Source: Chitinophagales bacterium (GTDB taxonomy: Bacteria > Bacteroidota > Bacteroidia > Chitinophagales > Chitinophagaceae). From it: 64,000 nt of DNA. Numbering within the stretch: the stretch's first letter is position 1; each line of letters opens with the position of its first letter. The stretch is from contig JAATGJ010000027.1 of assembly GCA_015654695.1 (NCBI GenBank), positions 19,250-83,249 on the forward strand, in the 5' to 3' direction. Below the pieces are notes generated by a model. The model made no database searches. It was not told the DNA's origin and worked only from the letters and a program-made list of their open reading frames with translations. The translations under genes were made by a program, and so were the position numbers. Below are positions 17,449 to 27,730 of the stretch, one piece after another.

Positions 17449-18588
17449 TTATTCAATACTTAGTTTATACTTTGTAACAGTATGATATTTTTCACCGGGT
17501 CTTAATACGGTTGACGGAAATGACGGCTGGTTTGGCGAATCAGGAAAATGCTGTGTTTCCAGGCATAACGCTGTACGCCGGTTCACCGGCTTATCACCCG
17601 CTATTTTAAATTTTCCATCCAGAAAATTACCGGAATAAAACTGCAGGCCCGGTTCCATTGTATATACTTCCAGCTTCCTCCCACTTACCGCATCTGACAA
17701 TACCGCTACCAACTGCAAAGAATTATCTTTCCTGTTCAATACCCAGTTATGATCATAGCCTCCTTTTACCTGGTCAATCCTGGCCCCGATCTTTTCAGCA
17801 GTAGTAAAATCAAACGGGGTTCCTTTTACGGGTTCGATTTTTCCTGTTGGAATTAACGTGCTGTCAACGGGTGTATAATTATCTGCAGCAATCATTAATG
17901 TATGGTCATTAATAGTATTGCTTACATCTCCTGTAAGATTATAATAATTATGGTGCGTCAGGTTAACAATGGTCGGCTTATCCGTTTCGGCATTGTATTC
18001 AATCTCTACTTCATCGTCATTGGTCAGTGTATAACGAACATTTACTTTCAGCGTGCCGGGATAACCTTCTTCCCCATCTTTGCTAACGTAACTGAGTAAT
18101 AAAGCCGGCGTAGAATCGTTTACAATAGCCGCATCCCACACAGCTTTATCAAACCCTTTATTACCGCCATGCAACTGATTTTTACCATTATTGGTAGCCA
18201 GCGTATATTCAATGTTATCCAGTTTGAATTTTCCATTAGCGATCCTGTTACCATATCTCCCGATCAGGGCGCCGAAATAAGGGGGCCGCTGTAAGTAACT
18301 GTCCAGGCTGTCAAAACCCACAAGAATGCCTGATATCTTCCCGCTTTTATCCGGTGACGTCCAGGATGTCATGATGCCACCATAGTTAGTGATCTTTACC
18401 TGGTTGCCTTTACTATTGGTGAGCGTATATAAGTACACCTCCTTTCCATCCACGTTACCAAAACTTGCTTTGCTGATGCCGGGTTTTGTCTCATCCATGG
18501 TCGTTTCGTTTTTATTATTGTTACAGGCAGCTATACCAAGCAGGATAGCGGCACATGATAAAAAGAATAATTGATTTTTCATTATCAT
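17449..18588 (-). CDS. galM: Aldose 1-epimerase, lipoprotein form
   Basis: 379-residue mutarotase that equilibrates alpha and beta anomers of aldoses. The N-terminus carries a lipoprotein signal ending in GIAACNNN, so the enzyme should be anchored outside the cytoplasm. The catalytic core shows NYGGIMTSW, ALIGRYGNRIANGKF, NLTHHNYYNL with the catalytic His region, GYDHNWVL, and the C-terminal CLETQHFPDSPNQPSFPS with the catalytic Glu. Length is normal once the signal is allowed for. Its place just after the GH51 arabinofuranosidase gene (34-base gap) suggests that it acts on freed arabinose before uptake. Confidence 0.9.
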   Translation of the reverse strand: MIMKNQLFFLSCAAILLGIAACNNNKNETTMDETKPGISKASFGNVDGKEVYLYTLTNSKGNQVKITNYGGIMTSWTSPDKSGKISGILVGFDSLDSYLQRPPYFGALIGRYGNRIANGKFKLDNIEYTLATNNGKNQLHGGNKGFDKAVWDAAIVNDSTPALLLSYVSKDGEEGYPGTLKVNVRYTLTNDDEVEIEYNAETDKPTIVNLTHHNYYNLTGDVSNTINDHTLMIAADNYTPVDSTLIPTGKIEPVKGTPFDFTTAEKIGARIDQVKGGYDHNWVLNRKDNSLQLVAVLSDAVSGRKLEVYTMEPGLQFYSGNFLDGKFKIAGDKPVNRRTALCLETQHFPDSPNQPSFPSTVLRPGEKYHTVTKYKLSIE

Positions 18589-18622
18589 TTATTTGTTTGT
18601 CTGGTTAAATTTCATTTAGCGC

Positions 18623-20161
18623 CTATGGCTTTAACTCCAAGACTATTACTGATAGCTTTGGTAATGTAACGACCAGGTCATTGCCTTCTTTCTTCGCTCC
18701 TTTGAACATTACCGGCCTGATAAGGCCAGGTTTTTCGAAGGTATTGATGTCATTGAATTTATCCGCAGTGATGATCTGGCCATCTGCTGTCTTCCAGCTT
18801 ATATCATATAGCGACGTGCGGATGGTGATATTCTTATTCGCATCCATATTCACCAGTGAAATATGTACGGCTCCAGTCGAGTCCTGCGAAGCAGATACAC
18901 TTATGGCCGGTATTTTTACATCCTCCACTGAATAATCAGGACTGGTAAAATTTACGGATAACAATTTCGCATCCTGGTGTACTTTGTACAGATCGAATAC
19001 ATGATAAGTGGGTGTCAGCAGTATCTGGTTTCCTTGGGTAAGTATCAGCGCCTGCAACACATTTATCGTTTGCGCCAGGTTGGCCATTCTCACCCTTTCC
19101 GCATGATTATTAAAAATATTCAGCGTAACCCCTGCGACCAAAGCGTCACGCAGACTGTTTTGCTGGTATAAAAAACCGGGGTTAGTACCGGGTTCCACAT
19201 CTGTCCAGATACCCCATTCATCCACTACCAACGCCACCTTTTTTTCAGGATCATATTTATCCATAATGGTGGAGTGACGCGTTACCAGCTCATCCATATA
19301 TAAACAGTTTTTCATGGTGCTGATATATTCCTTCTCAGCAAAATTAGTAGCCGAACCTTTTTTCCTCCAGTTACCGGTTGGCAGTGTATAATGATGCAGC
19401 GTGAGCCCCCACATCCTGTTAGCGGCGTTTTTCATTAATACATCTGTCCAGTTATAGTCAGCTACATTCGCTCCGCTGGCTATCCGGTATAAGGGTGCAT
19501 TGTTATAGTTCCTGGCATACGTCGCATAGCGTTTATATTCGTTCACGTAATAATCAACGGTCATATTGCCGCCACAACCCCAGCTTTCATTACCAACGCC
19601 CCAGAACTTTACCCGCCACGGTTCATTTTGCCCGTTTTGTTTTCTCAGGTCTGTCATAGTACTCTGTGCATCTGAGTTCAGGTACTCCACCCACTTAGCC
19701 ATTTCTTCTACTGTTCCGCTGCCTACATTACCTGCGATATAGGGTTCACATTTTAACAAGCCGCACAATTCTAAGAACTCGTGTGTTCCAAAACTATTAT
19801 CTTCTGATACACCTCCCCAGTTTGTATTGACCATTTTAGGCCTTTCTTTTCGTGAACCAATACCATCGCGCCAATGATATTCATCAGCAAAACAACCACC
19901 CGGCCAGCGCAGGTTAGGCACTTTAATTTTCTTAAGCGCTTCTACTATGTCTAATCGTATCCTGTCCTTCTTTGGCACGTTCATAGAATCCGCCACCCAG
20001 AAGCCATCATAAATACAACGGCCAAGATGTTCCGAAAAGTGACCATAGATATGACGGCTGATAACAGGCGCAGAACTGCCGGATGTTATTGACATCTTTG
20101 TTTGCCCGAAAACAGCAAGCGATAACGTTGCACTGAATAAAAAAGAAAACAAGCTCTTCAT
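18623..20161 (-). CDS. abfA: Alpha-L-arabinofuranosidase, GH51
   Basis: 512-residue glycoside hydrolase that removes terminal L-arabinofuranosyl groups from arabinan and arabinoxylan fragments. A signal peptide (1-19, ending AVFGQ) places it in the periplasm or beyond. GH51 landmarks: [35 protein letters not shown], the acid/base Glu192 in [13 protein letters not shown] and the nucleophile Glu315 in VVDEWGIW. The C-terminal beta domain ends [11 protein letters not shown]. It is encoded 22 bases after the araR gene in the arabinose operon and supplies that pathway with its sugar. Confidence 0.95.
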   Translation of the reverse strand: MKSLFSFLFSATLSLAVFGQTKMSITSGSSAPVISRHIYGHFSEHLGRCIYDGFWVADSMNVPKKDRIRLDIVEALKKIKVPNLRWPGGCFADEYHWRDGIGSRKERPKMVNTNWGGVSEDNSFGTHEFLELCGLLKCEPYIAGNVGSGTVEEMAKWVEYLNSDAQSTMTDLRKQNGQNEPWRVKFWGVGNESWGCGGNMTVDYYVNEYKRYATYARNYNNAPLYRIASGANVADYNWTDVLMKNAANRMWGLTLHHYTLPTGNWRKKGSATNFAEKEYISTMKNCLYMDELVTRHSTIMDKYDPEKKVALVVDEWGIWTDVEPGTNPGFLYQQNSLRDALVAGVTLNIFNNHAERVRMANLAQTINVLQALILTQGNQILLTPTYHVFDLYKVHQDAKLLSVNFTSPDYSVEDVKIPAISVSASQDSTGAVHISLVNMDANKNITIRTSLYDISWKTADGQIITADKFNDINTFEKPGLIRPVMFKGAKKEGNDLVVTLPKLSVIVLELKP

Positions 20162-20183
20162 GATCGTACCGGTTTATTGTTTA

Positions 20184-20873
20184 TCAAAGAAATTGAATGG
20201 CTTCTTTATCTAACTGGTTGTACTTATCCCTGTCGAATACGTAATAAAAAGCGCCTTTCCTGGATGATTCTTTATCTTTTTCATCCAGTTTGCGAAGGAT
20301 ATTGAGTGAATGGATCTTGCGGATAAAATTTCTTTTATCCAATGACGTTTCATAGATCGCTTCATATAATCCCTGTAGTTGCTGCAGGGTGAACTTGCGT
20401 GGCAGCAGCGCAAATCCAATAGGATGGGTCGCGGCTTTTTCTTTCAACCTTTGTTTCGCCAGTTTGATCATATTCTTATGGTCAAATACCAGTGCAGGTA
20501 TCTTATTCAGCGGAAACCAGCCTGCATAATGTTCCGCCATTAATTCCTCACTGTAATCATCAATTTTGATCAGCGCAAAAAAAGCGACTGAAATTACCCT
20601 GCCGCCGGGATCACGCTGCACATCACCAAAACAAAATAATTGTTCCATATAAATATCCGTCAACCCGGTAAGCTGGCCCAGCACCCTTGTTGCGGCGGCC
20701 TCCACACTTTCATTTTCTTTTACAAAACCTCCCATCAGCGACCACTTTCCCGATTCGGGTTCAAAAAGTCTTTTCACCAGCAGCGCTTTTAATTCATTCC
20801 CGGTAAATCCAAAAATGATACAATCAACTGCTACTAATAAGCGGTCCTGCTGTGAGTATAAAGCCGTGGGCAT
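20184..20873 (-). CDS. araR: Nudix-type transcription regulator of arabinose use (AraR)
   Basis: 229-residue regulator. The first 145 residues form a Nudix-like domain: VAVDCIIFGF, LLVKR, GKWSLMGGFVKENESVEAAA and a degraded Nudix box (RVLGQLTGL where catalytic REL..E..GL would stand), so hydrolysis is unlikely. The C-terminal 80 residues (FTLQQLQGLYEAIYETSLDKRNFIRKI) form the winged-helix DNA-binding region of the NrtR-like group. Nudix-family AraR repressors are known from Bacteroides, where arabinose releases them from DNA. Its position inside the arabinose operon fits. A candidate operator lies in front of araB at 26702-26727. Confidence 0.88.
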   Translation of the reverse strand: MPTALYSQQDRLLVAVDCIIFGFTGNELKALLVKRLFEPESGKWSLMGGFVKENESVEAAATRVLGQLTGLTDIYMEQLFCFGDVQRDPGGRVISVAFFALIKIDDYSEELMAEHYAGWFPLNKIPALVFDHKNMIKLAKQRLKEKAATHPIGFALLPRKFTLQQLQGLYEAIYETSLDKRNFIRKIHSLNILRKLDEKDKESSRKGAFYYVFDRDKYNQLDKEAIQFL

Positions 20874-20884
20874 ATTATTTCTGT

Positions 20885-22588
20885 TTACCAGAATTTAATA
20901 TATAAAGCAGCCAGGATAAGCAATGTAACCACAATCATGATGATATGTCCCGGGCTCAGCTTAAACATTGCTTTATCTAATATAAATGCTTTCGGATTTA
21001 CTTTCGGCCCCCTTAAGCTGATAATAATCATCACTAGCATTGTAAAGAAGAATGCCCATCCCATATTTATTAGAAATGGTATTCGCCATACTGTTTGCAT
21101 TATACCATCAATTTTTTCTTGTGTAGGGTAAGCCGTATATGACCATGTTTCATGACCGAATACTGAAGGTGCATAATTATTAAAGAACACAGCCATGACT
21201 AACCCTGTAACAAGACCTGCTACTGCCGCAGTGCCAGTGGTCCGTTTCCAGAACATTCCAAGGATGAACATAGCAAATACACCAGGACTGATAAAGCCGG
21301 TATACTTTTGTATGAATGTGAAACCTCCCTCTCTTTTGATCCCCAAAAGATCTTCCCATGTAAAAAGTAGGGCGATAAACATAGCCACCCATACAGTTAT
21401 CCTTCCCGTCCAGACCTGTTTCTTTTCATCCGCATTTTTACTGATATATTTTTTATGAATGTCCAAAGTATAGATAGTAGCGATGCTGTTCAACTTACCC
21501 GCTAAAGAAGCAACTATAGCTGCTGTTAATGCAGCAATAGATAATCCCTTCAACCCACTCGGCAGAAAAGAAAGAACAGCTGAATAAGCTGTATCTTTTG
21601 AACCATTGAAATTCTCCAGGTGATGGCCTTTGTTCAATACAAAAGCAGCGATACCTGGCAGCATTACAATTACCGGCATCAACAATTTTAGAAATCCTGC
21701 AAATAGAATTCCTGTACGGGCTGTTTTCAGGTCTGCACCTAAGGCACGCTGTGTGATATACTGGTTACATCCCCAATAGTTGAGGTTTACAATCCATTGA
21801 CCAGCAAAATACATAGCAAGACCCGGCAATATGAGATATTTATCTATCTCTAATTGAGAAGCATCAGGATCTGGTTTATTAAATATCATGTGAAAATGTT
21901 CAGGAGCTTCTTTCAACAACACCTTAAACCCGGCTATTGCATCTCTGCCCAATCCAAATTTTTCACTTACAATAGTTAATGCGAAATAGATTGTCGCAAA
22001 TCCTCCAATAATAAGAACGCCTACCTGAATTACATCAGTGTACCCGATCACCTTCATACCCCCAAGTGTAATTATCAAAGCAAACACAGCTAATACTATC
22101 ATGATTGTATGCAAGTGCCCCCCTCCCAGCAAACCGTTAATTGCTGCTGAGCCTAAATAAAGAATAGAAGTGAGGTTCACAAATACGTATAAGAAAAGCC
22201 AGAAAACAGTCATGATCATGGACACCGTACCATTATATCTTCTTTTTAAGAATTGCGGCATGGTGAATATCTTGTTCTTAAGATAAACTGGCATAAACCA
22301 GACTGCTATGATGATTAAAGCTAACGCCGCGATCCATTCGTATGCTGCCACAGCAATTCCTGCAAAAAAACCATCGCCACTCATTCCAATGAACTGTTCT
22401 GCAGAAATGTTAGATGCAATCAGGGACGCACCAATTGCCCACCAGGTAAGTGAGCCTTCTGCCAGAAAGAAATCATGAGTGTCAGTAACTGCTTTTTTCT
22501 TCCGTTGATATATCCAGTAACCATAGCCGGCGACTACCAGGAAATAAATAACAAAAACAAGTATATCTGATGTTGCAAGATTCTTCAT
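20885..22588 (-). CDS. Sodium/sugar symporter (SSS family), probable arabinose importer
   Basis: 567-residue solute:sodium symporter with about 14 membrane helices. SSS signatures include FFLAEGSLTWWAIGASLIASNISAEQFIGMSG at the start (split here: SLTWWAIGASL and SNISAEQFIGMSG), VNLNYWGCNQYITQR, and AALTAAIVASLAGKLNSIATIYTLD, which carries the second sodium-site region. The family imports glucose, galactose, myo-inositol and, in Bacteroidota, L-arabinose. It sits between araA and araR, 11 bases from araR, so L-arabinose is the likely substrate. Sugar specificity is inferred from context only. Confidence 0.9.
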   Translation of the reverse strand: MKNLATSDILVFVIYFLVVAGYGYWIYQRKKKAVTDTHDFFLAEGSLTWWAIGASLIASNISAEQFIGMSGDGFFAGIAVAAYEWIAALALIIIAVWFMPVYLKNKIFTMPQFLKRRYNGTVSMIMTVFWLFLYVFVNLTSILYLGSAAINGLLGGGHLHTIMIVLAVFALIITLGGMKVIGYTDVIQVGVLIIGGFATIYFALTIVSEKFGLGRDAIAGFKVLLKEAPEHFHMIFNKPDPDASQLEIDKYLILPGLAMYFAGQWIVNLNYWGCNQYITQRALGADLKTARTGILFAGFLKLLMPVIVMLPGIAAFVLNKGHHLENFNGSKDTAYSAVLSFLPSGLKGLSIAALTAAIVASLAGKLNSIATIYTLDIHKKYISKNADEKKQVWTGRITVWVAMFIALLFTWEDLLGIKREGGFTFIQKYTGFISPGVFAMFILGMFWKRTTGTAAVAGLVTGLVMAVFFNNYAPSVFGHETWSYTAYPTQEKIDGIMQTVWRIPFLINMGWAFFFTMLVMIIISLRGPKVNPKAFILDKAMFKLSPGHIIMIVVTLLILAALYIKFW

Positions 22589-22664
22589 ATGCTTTGATCG
22601 TTAGTTTTAAATAAATTGTTTTGAGAAAGAGGTTGCGGTATTCTTAATAAACTATTTTAGTTTT

Positions 22665-24164
22665 TCAGCCATTGATCTTATAATACACTTCACTCCATTT
22701 CAGTTCGTTCCTGAATTTTTCCAGCTCCGTGCTTTTATCTATCAATACACATTCAACACGGGCCATGGCCGCAAAGTCCTGCAGGTATTCTGATGTCAGG
22801 TTCTGGCTATAGCAGGTATGATGCGCACCGCCGGCATATATCCATGCTGCCAGGCCATCATACATATTAGGATGTGGTTTCCACAATACTCTTGCTACGG
22901 GCAATTTTGGCAGATCATATTTTGGCGATACTGCTGTTACTTCATTTACCAATAAGCGAAAACGGTTACCCATATCAACGATGGAAGCATTTAGTGCCGC
23001 ACCACCGCCTACGTTGAATACAAGTCTTACCGGGTCTGCTTTTCCCCCAATGCCTAACGGATGTATCTCGCAGGAAGGCTTGCCTTCCGCGATACTTTCA
23101 CATATCTCCAGCATGTGTGAACCGAGTACCATTGCATTATTGGTTTCGAAGTGATACGTATAATCTTCCATAAAAGAATTGCCCCCGGCTAAGCCAGTAC
23201 CCATCACTTTCATCGCTCTCACCAATGCAGCCGTTTTCCAGTCTCCTTCCCCGGCAAAACCATAACCTTCACCCATTAGTCTTTGTGCAGCAATACCGGG
23301 TAACTGAACCATGCCATGCAGGTCTTCGAATGTATCAGTAAATCCTTTGAAGTTTCCAGCCTCCAGGAAATTGCGCAGTCCTATCTCAATCTTTGCCGCT
23401 TCACGCAGTGATGAATGTTTCTCTGCACCTTTACGCAAAGACGCTACTATATTGTAACGGTCTTCATATTCTTTTACAAGACTGTCAATGGCTGCATCGG
23501 TTGTTTCATTGATCACTTTCACCAGATCACCCACACCATGTGTATTTACGGAATAACCGAATTTCATTTCCGCTTCCACTTTATCACCCTCTGTTACTGC
23601 CACATATCTCATATTATCGCCAAAGCGTACAAACTTCGCTCCCTGCCAGTCATGCCATGCAGCAGCAGCACGAATCCATACGCTTGTTTGCTGTACCACC
23701 TTTTCATTCTGCCAGTGACCTACTACTACTTTTCTTTCCAAACGCATCCTTGTCATGATAAACCCAAACTCCCTGTCGCCATGAGCTGACTGGTTCAGGT
23801 TCATAAAATCCATATCAATTTCTTTCCACGGTATATCAAGGTTGAACTGTGTGTGCAGATGCAGCAATGGTTTGTGCAGGATCTTTAATCCCCCTATCCA
23901 CATCTTGGCCGGCGAGAATGTATGCATCCATGCAATAATGCCGATACAGTTTTTAGCATTGTTCACTTCAGCGCATAAAGCATATATCTCCTCTGTTGAT
24001 TTCAACACGGGTTTAAAAACAACCTTAACAGGTATAGCTTCTGCATTACTAAGGAATAGTGCGATTTCCTGTGAATGATGCGCTACCTGTTTTAATGTTT
24101 CTTCACCATATAAATGCTGGCTGCCCGTAACAAACCAAACTTCTGATGCTTTTAAATCTTTCAT
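22665..24164 (-). CDS. araA: L-arabinose isomerase
   Basis: 499-residue enzyme converting L-arabinose to L-ribulose in the cytoplasm with a divalent metal, usually manganese. Family motifs: [20 protein letters not shown] at the start, [24 protein letters not shown], the [15 protein letters not shown] loop with the catalytic Glu, [26 protein letters not shown] with metal-binding His residues, and [14 protein letters not shown] near the C-terminus with the second catalytic region. Length matches bacterial AraA. Third gene of the operon, after araD. Confidence 0.98.
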   Translation of the reverse strand: MKDLKASEVWFVTGSQHLYGEETLKQVAHHSQEIALFLSNAEAIPVKVVFKPVLKSTEEIYALCAEVNNAKNCIGIIAWMHTFSPAKMWIGGLKILHKPLLHLHTQFNLDIPWKEIDMDFMNLNQSAHGDREFGFIMTRMRLERKVVVGHWQNEKVVQQTSVWIRAAAAWHDWQGAKFVRFGDNMRYVAVTEGDKVEAEMKFGYSVNTHGVGDLVKVINETTDAAIDSLVKEYEDRYNIVASLRKGAEKHSSLREAAKIEIGLRNFLEAGNFKGFTDTFEDLHGMVQLPGIAAQRLMGEGYGFAGEGDWKTAALVRAMKVMGTGLAGGNSFMEDYTYHFETNNAMVLGSHMLEICESIAEGKPSCEIHPLGIGGKADPVRLVFNVGGGAALNASIVDMGNRFRLLVNEVTAVSPKYDLPKLPVARVLWKPHPNMYDGLAAWIYAGGAHHTCYSQNLTSEYLQDFAAMARVECVLIDKSTELEKFRNELKWSEVYYKING

Positions 24165-24237
24165 TTTTCTATTATTTTATAGTGCCAGCTTTTATTTTTC
24201 ATAGCCTGCCCACTCACTATTCACCATTCACCTCTCA

Positions 24238-24945
24238 TCACTGACCATAATAAGAATCCGGCCCATGTTTTCTTTCAAAATGTTTTTTGATCAATGCGTC
24301 TTTCAATTTCGGTGCGTTGGGATTGATCTGTTCTGTCAATAAAGCCATTTGCGCAACAGTTTCCAGTACCGCACTGTTATAAACAGCTTTCCCGGGTGTT
24401 TTGCCCCATGTAAACGGAGCATGATTACCCACCAGTACCATTTCCACTTCTTCATAGCTTAACCCTCTCTCTTTAAAACAATTGATGATCTGAAAACCTG
24501 TTTCATATTCATAATCTCCCTGTATCATTTCATCACTCATCGGCGGCGCACAGGGAATATCCACTGTAATATGATCTGCGTGTGTCGTTCCAAAGATAGG
24601 GATATCGCGTTGTGACTGCGCCCATGCGGTAGCATACGTACTATGCGTGTGCACGATACCGCCAATTTTTTCCCAATGCTTATACAATACAGCATGGGTC
24701 TTTGTATCAGATGAAGGACGCAACTTACCTTCCACCGTTTTTGCATCAAAATCCACGATCACCATTTTATCAGGACTTAGTTCTTCATAAGGAACTCCGC
24801 TTGGCTTGATAGCAAATACTCCAAGGTTCCTGTCCACTGCACTCACGTTGCCAAAGGTGAACAATACCAACCCTAATTTGGGTAATTGCATATTGCCTTC
24901 GTAAGCCGCTTTTCTGATGTGATCGTATTTCATATTGTCAGTCAA
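24238..24945 (-). CDS. araD: L-ribulose-5-phosphate 4-epimerase
   Basis: 235-residue class II aldolase-type enzyme that turns L-ribulose-5-phosphate into D-xylulose-5-phosphate for the pentose phosphate pathway. Motifs include TFGNVSAVDRNLGVFAIKPSG, VHTHSTYATAWAQ with two zinc ligands, FGTTHADHITVDIPC, and LVGNHAPFTWGKTPGKAVYNS with the third zinc His. The C-terminal HFERKHGPDSYYGQ is typical of AraD. The start at MTDNMKYDHIRK could also be the second Met (MKYDHI). Second gene of the operon, between araB and araA. Confidence 0.97.
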   Translation of the reverse strand: MTDNMKYDHIRKAAYEGNMQLPKLGLVLFTFGNVSAVDRNLGVFAIKPSGVPYEELSPDKMVIVDFDAKTVEGKLRPSSDTKTHAVLYKHWEKIGGIVHTHSTYATAWAQSQRDIPIFGTTHADHITVDIPCAPPMSDEMIQGDYEYETGFQIINCFKERGLSYEEVEMVLVGNHAPFTWGKTPGKAVYNSAVLETVAQMALLTEQINPNAPKLKDALIKKHFERKHGPDSYYGQ

Positions 24946-24995
24946 TGGTAAATAGTAAAGTAGAATTGATTCATTTCATACTGATCATTTACTAC

Positions 24996-26660
24996 TCACG
25001 ATTTTTCAATAAATTTTCCCAGCTTAGAATATCTCTTGTATCTCTTCGCGTATAATTTGATTTTGCTTTTTCCCGGTTTGTACTCCGCATCAAAACCCTG
25101 GCCCATCGCCGTCATCGCTTCTTCCACATTTGGATAGATACCTGAAGCAGTCGCGGCAAACATAGCAGCGCCTGCTGCGCAAGTCTGCTCACTTTTATGA
25201 ATACGGATCGGCATCTTCATCACATTGGCCATTGTCTGCATGATGTAAGGAGATTTTTTTGCCACACCTCCCAAACCTATCAGCCCTTTTACAGGTATTC
25301 CTTCACTCACAAACCTGTCCGCAATGGCTTTGGCGCCGAAACAGGTAGCCTCTACCAGGGCTTTAAATATCTGTGGCGCATCGCTTCCAAGATTCAATTG
25401 AGTAATAGATGCAGTCAATAACTGGTTGGCATCCGGTGTTCGCCGCCCGTTCAGCCAGTCAATCGCCAGTTCATCATCTTCTTCTGATGGAAGCTGCGCC
25501 GCCGCTTGTGATAATTCTTTTATGATCTTATCGCTGATTTCATTTTTCAAAGCAGTCGCTTTCCCTGCATCAATCAAAGAAGATTGCGATAACAGGTTCA
25601 GCGGCCATGCTACTACATTTTTAAACCATGCATACGTATCGCCAAAGGCGGACTGTCCTGCTTCCATTCCCATCATCCCCGGAATAACAGAGCCTGGCAC
25701 CTGTCCGCATATACCTCTTACTAATTTATTTTTTACTTCCTCCAATGGCGCTACCAGCATATCGCAGGTAGAAGTGCCCATTACTTTACTTAAATGATAA
25801 GGTTCGATCTGGCCACCAACAGCACCCATGTGTGCATCGAAAGCTCCAACGCCAATTACTACGTCAGTTGATAAACCTAATCGTTCTGCCCATTCCTTTG
25901 AAAGATGGCCGGCTGGTTTATCCGCAGTATAAGTTTGAGTAAATAATCTTGAAGTATAACCATCCAGTAACGGATCTAAAGAAGAGAAAAAATCATTGGG
26001 TGGCAATCCACCGTAATCTTCCGCCCATAATGCTTTGTGACCCGCAGAACAAACACCCCGTTTCATCTCATGTACATTATTACCACCGGTAAGTAAATAA
26101 GGTATCCAGTCACAATGCTCTACCCAGCTATAGCAGGCTTTTCTTACTGCTTCATCATCTCTTAGTATATGCAGGAGTTTGGCCCAGAACCATTCACTTG
26201 AATAAATACCGCCAACAAACTGAAGATAATTAACCGGGAATTTTGTTGCATGATCATTTATTTCAGCGGCTTCTTTAGTACCCGTATGGTCTTTCCATAA
26301 AACAAATAAAGCATTCGGATTATTCTCAAATCCGGGAAGCAGCCCCAATGGTGTTCCTGATTGATCAACAGCCACAGGCGTTGAACCCGTTGTATCCACC
26401 GAAATTCCTTTGATACTGCCAGCAATGGTTGCCCCGGCTGTTTTTAAACTTTCTTTGATCGTAAATTCCAATCCTTCTACATAATCAAGCGGATGCTGGC
26501 GAAACTGGTTGAGAGAAGCGTTGCAAAATAAACCATCTCTCCAGCGCGGGTAATAAAATACAGAAGAAGCCATTTCGCCGCCATCAGCGGTATTTACAAT
26601 GACGGAACGAACAGAGTCTGTTCCATAGTCAACACCTATTACATAAGACAAATTTCCCAT
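24996..26660 (-). CDS. araB: Ribulokinase
   Basis: FGGY-family kinase that phosphorylates L-ribulose at O5 with ATP. From the ATG at 26660 it has 554 residues; an upstream TTG at 26675 would add five and is less likely. Visible motifs: YVIGVDYGTDSVRSV (phosphate-1 loop), GISVDTTGSTPVAVD, the substrate-binding VGAFDAHMGAVGG, MGTSTCDMLV, and GLIGLGGVAKKSPYIMQ near the adenosine site. The length of about 555 residues separates it from xylulokinase (about 490). It is the first gene of the arabinose operon, with a candidate promoter and operator just upstream. Confidence 0.96.
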   Translation of the reverse strand: MGNLSYVIGVDYGTDSVRSVIVNTADGGEMASSVFYYPRWRDGLFCNASLNQFRQHPLDYVEGLEFTIKESLKTAGATIAGSIKGISVDTTGSTPVAVDQSGTPLGLLPGFENNPNALFVLWKDHTGTKEAAEINDHATKFPVNYLQFVGGIYSSEWFWAKLLHILRDDEAVRKACYSWVEHCDWIPYLLTGGNNVHEMKRGVCSAGHKALWAEDYGGLPPNDFFSSLDPLLDGYTSRLFTQTYTADKPAGHLSKEWAERLGLSTDVVIGVGAFDAHMGAVGGQIEPYHLSKVMGTSTCDMLVAPLEEVKNKLVRGICGQVPGSVIPGMMGMEAGQSAFGDTYAWFKNVVAWPLNLLSQSSLIDAGKATALKNEISDKIIKELSQAAAQLPSEEDDELAIDWLNGRRTPDANQLLTASITQLNLGSDAPQIFKALVEATCFGAKAIADRFVSEGIPVKGLIGLGGVAKKSPYIMQTMANVMKMPIRIHKSEQTCAAGAAMFAATASGIYPNVEEAMTAMGQGFDAEYKPGKSKIKLYAKRYKRYSKLGKFIEKS

Positions 26661-26684
26661 TTCAGATGGCAGCAATTTATTTGC

Positions 26685-26692
26685 TAAATATA
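26685..26692 (-). promoter_or_regulatory. Candidate -7 promoter box for araB
   Basis: On the minus strand TATATTTA lies about 25 bases before the araB ATG, near the Bacteroidota TAnnTTTG form with one deviating base. No clear TTTG -33 box stands 20 bases further upstream. The candidate operator begins 10 bases upstream, so a bound repressor would cover the -33 region. Confidence 0.35.
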
Positions 26693-26701
26693 GTGGATTT
26701 T

Positions 26702-26727
26702 AAATGATAAGTGTTTTACTGACATTT
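26702..26727. promoter_or_regulatory. Candidate AraR operator
   Basis: A 26-base imperfect inverted repeat, AAATG-N16-CATTT, with an inner AGT-N5-ACT pair that has a different centre. It sits directly upstream of the araB -7 box, where a repressor site is expected. I did not find a second close copy elsewhere in the operon by eye. Assignment to AraR is inference. Confidence 0.35.
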
Positions 26728-26962
26728 ATTTTTTATACGCCCCATTTAAGTAGCTGGAATGTCTGAAAGGTCGGGGATTCGTTTCAAAGAAATTACTTTC
26801 TGTACAAATAATTTAAACCATGTATAATTATGATTCGAAATTTTGTTCAGAAAATAAAAAAGAAGCAGTCGTGTTTTAAAATCCAGGTGTTTAGATCAAT
26901 ACCTAAACATGTACCGGATAAAAATTAATTGGGCTGTGCAAAACAAATCCTCCTTCTGTCTC

Positions 26963-27730
26963 TCACAAAGGTCTTAGCCAAATGTTCCTGTAACTGATCG
27001 GCTCGCTTTTATCGCCGTGGGCCTGTAGTTTAATAGGAGCAGGACCATGCTTACGATACGAAGGCTGGCCTATGTAAGGTGTATCACCTAATAAAGTTGT
27101 ATTGTTCTGTACAAGAACACCATTATGAAAAACGGTAACACGTGCAAGAGATTTCAAAATTCCATCTTCGCTGAATTTGGGTGCAGTCCACACCACATCG
27201 TACGTTTGCCATTCCCCGGGCTTCTTGCACGCATTTGCCAATGGGACAGCCTGCTTGTACATACTGCCTACCTGGCCGTTTACATACGTTGTATTTTTAT
27301 AGTTATCTAACACCTGCAGTTCATACCCACCAGCTCCCCAGGGAAGTGCTGCAAGAAAAATACCACTATTGCCACGTGCCTGACCTGAACCTGTTATGTT
27401 GACAGGTATGCGATACTCGATATGCAACTGGAAATCAGTAAAAGAACTTCTTGTCTGAATATCGCCGGTACTTTTATTTACCGTCATTATATTATCAGCA
27501 AGTATCCATTTAGCAGGCAGGGAATCCTTTGTATTCACCCATTGATCCATGTTTTTGCCATCAAACAAAATGATGGCATCAGAAGGAGCGTCGCTGAAGG
27601 TGATACCTGCAGTAACAACCGGAGGTACAGGAGAATAATATTCCGTCTCTTGTGGTTTGCCTTTTTCCTGGGCATGAGTTATACAAGAAATTACTCCGGC
27701 TAAAAGTATTAGAATAACTATCTGTTTCAT
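26963..27730 (-). CDS. Exported DUF1080 (3-keto-disaccharide hydrolase-like) protein
   Basis: 255 residues. A signal peptide (about 1-20, ending THAQ) or weak lipobox (VISC) starts the protein. The DUF1080 jelly-roll fold follows: IILFDGKNMDQWV, KWILADNIMTV, DIQTRSSFTDFQLHIEYRIP, GNSGIFL, GGYELQVLDN, and the ending KLQAHGDKSEPISYRNIWLRPL. Members bind or cleave glycans, and some hydrolyse 3-keto-glucosides. It lies upstream of araB on the same strand but 300 bases away, so it may be a separate unit. Substrate unknown. Confidence 0.85.
   Translation of the reverse strand: MKQIVILILLAGVISCITHAQEKGKPQETEYYSPVPPVVTAGITFSDAPSDAIILFDGKNMDQWVNTKDSLPAKWILADNIMTVNKSTGDIQTRSSFTDFQLHIEYRIPVNITGSGQARGNSGIFLAALPWGAGGYELQVLDNYKNTTYVNGQVGSMYKQAVPLANACKKPGEWQTYDVVWTAPKFSEDGILKSLARVTVFHNGVLVQNNTTLLGDTPYIGQPSYRKHGPAPIKLQAHGDKSEPISYRNIWLRPL

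Larger units (their letters stand above)
26661..26962. other. araB upstream region
   Basis: Non-coding gap between araB and the end of the DUF1080 gene. It contains the candidate -7 box (26685-26692) and inverted repeat (26702-26727) listed separately. The rest is AT-rich and shows no hairpin terminator for the DUF1080 gene and no RNA gene. Confidence 0.5.
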
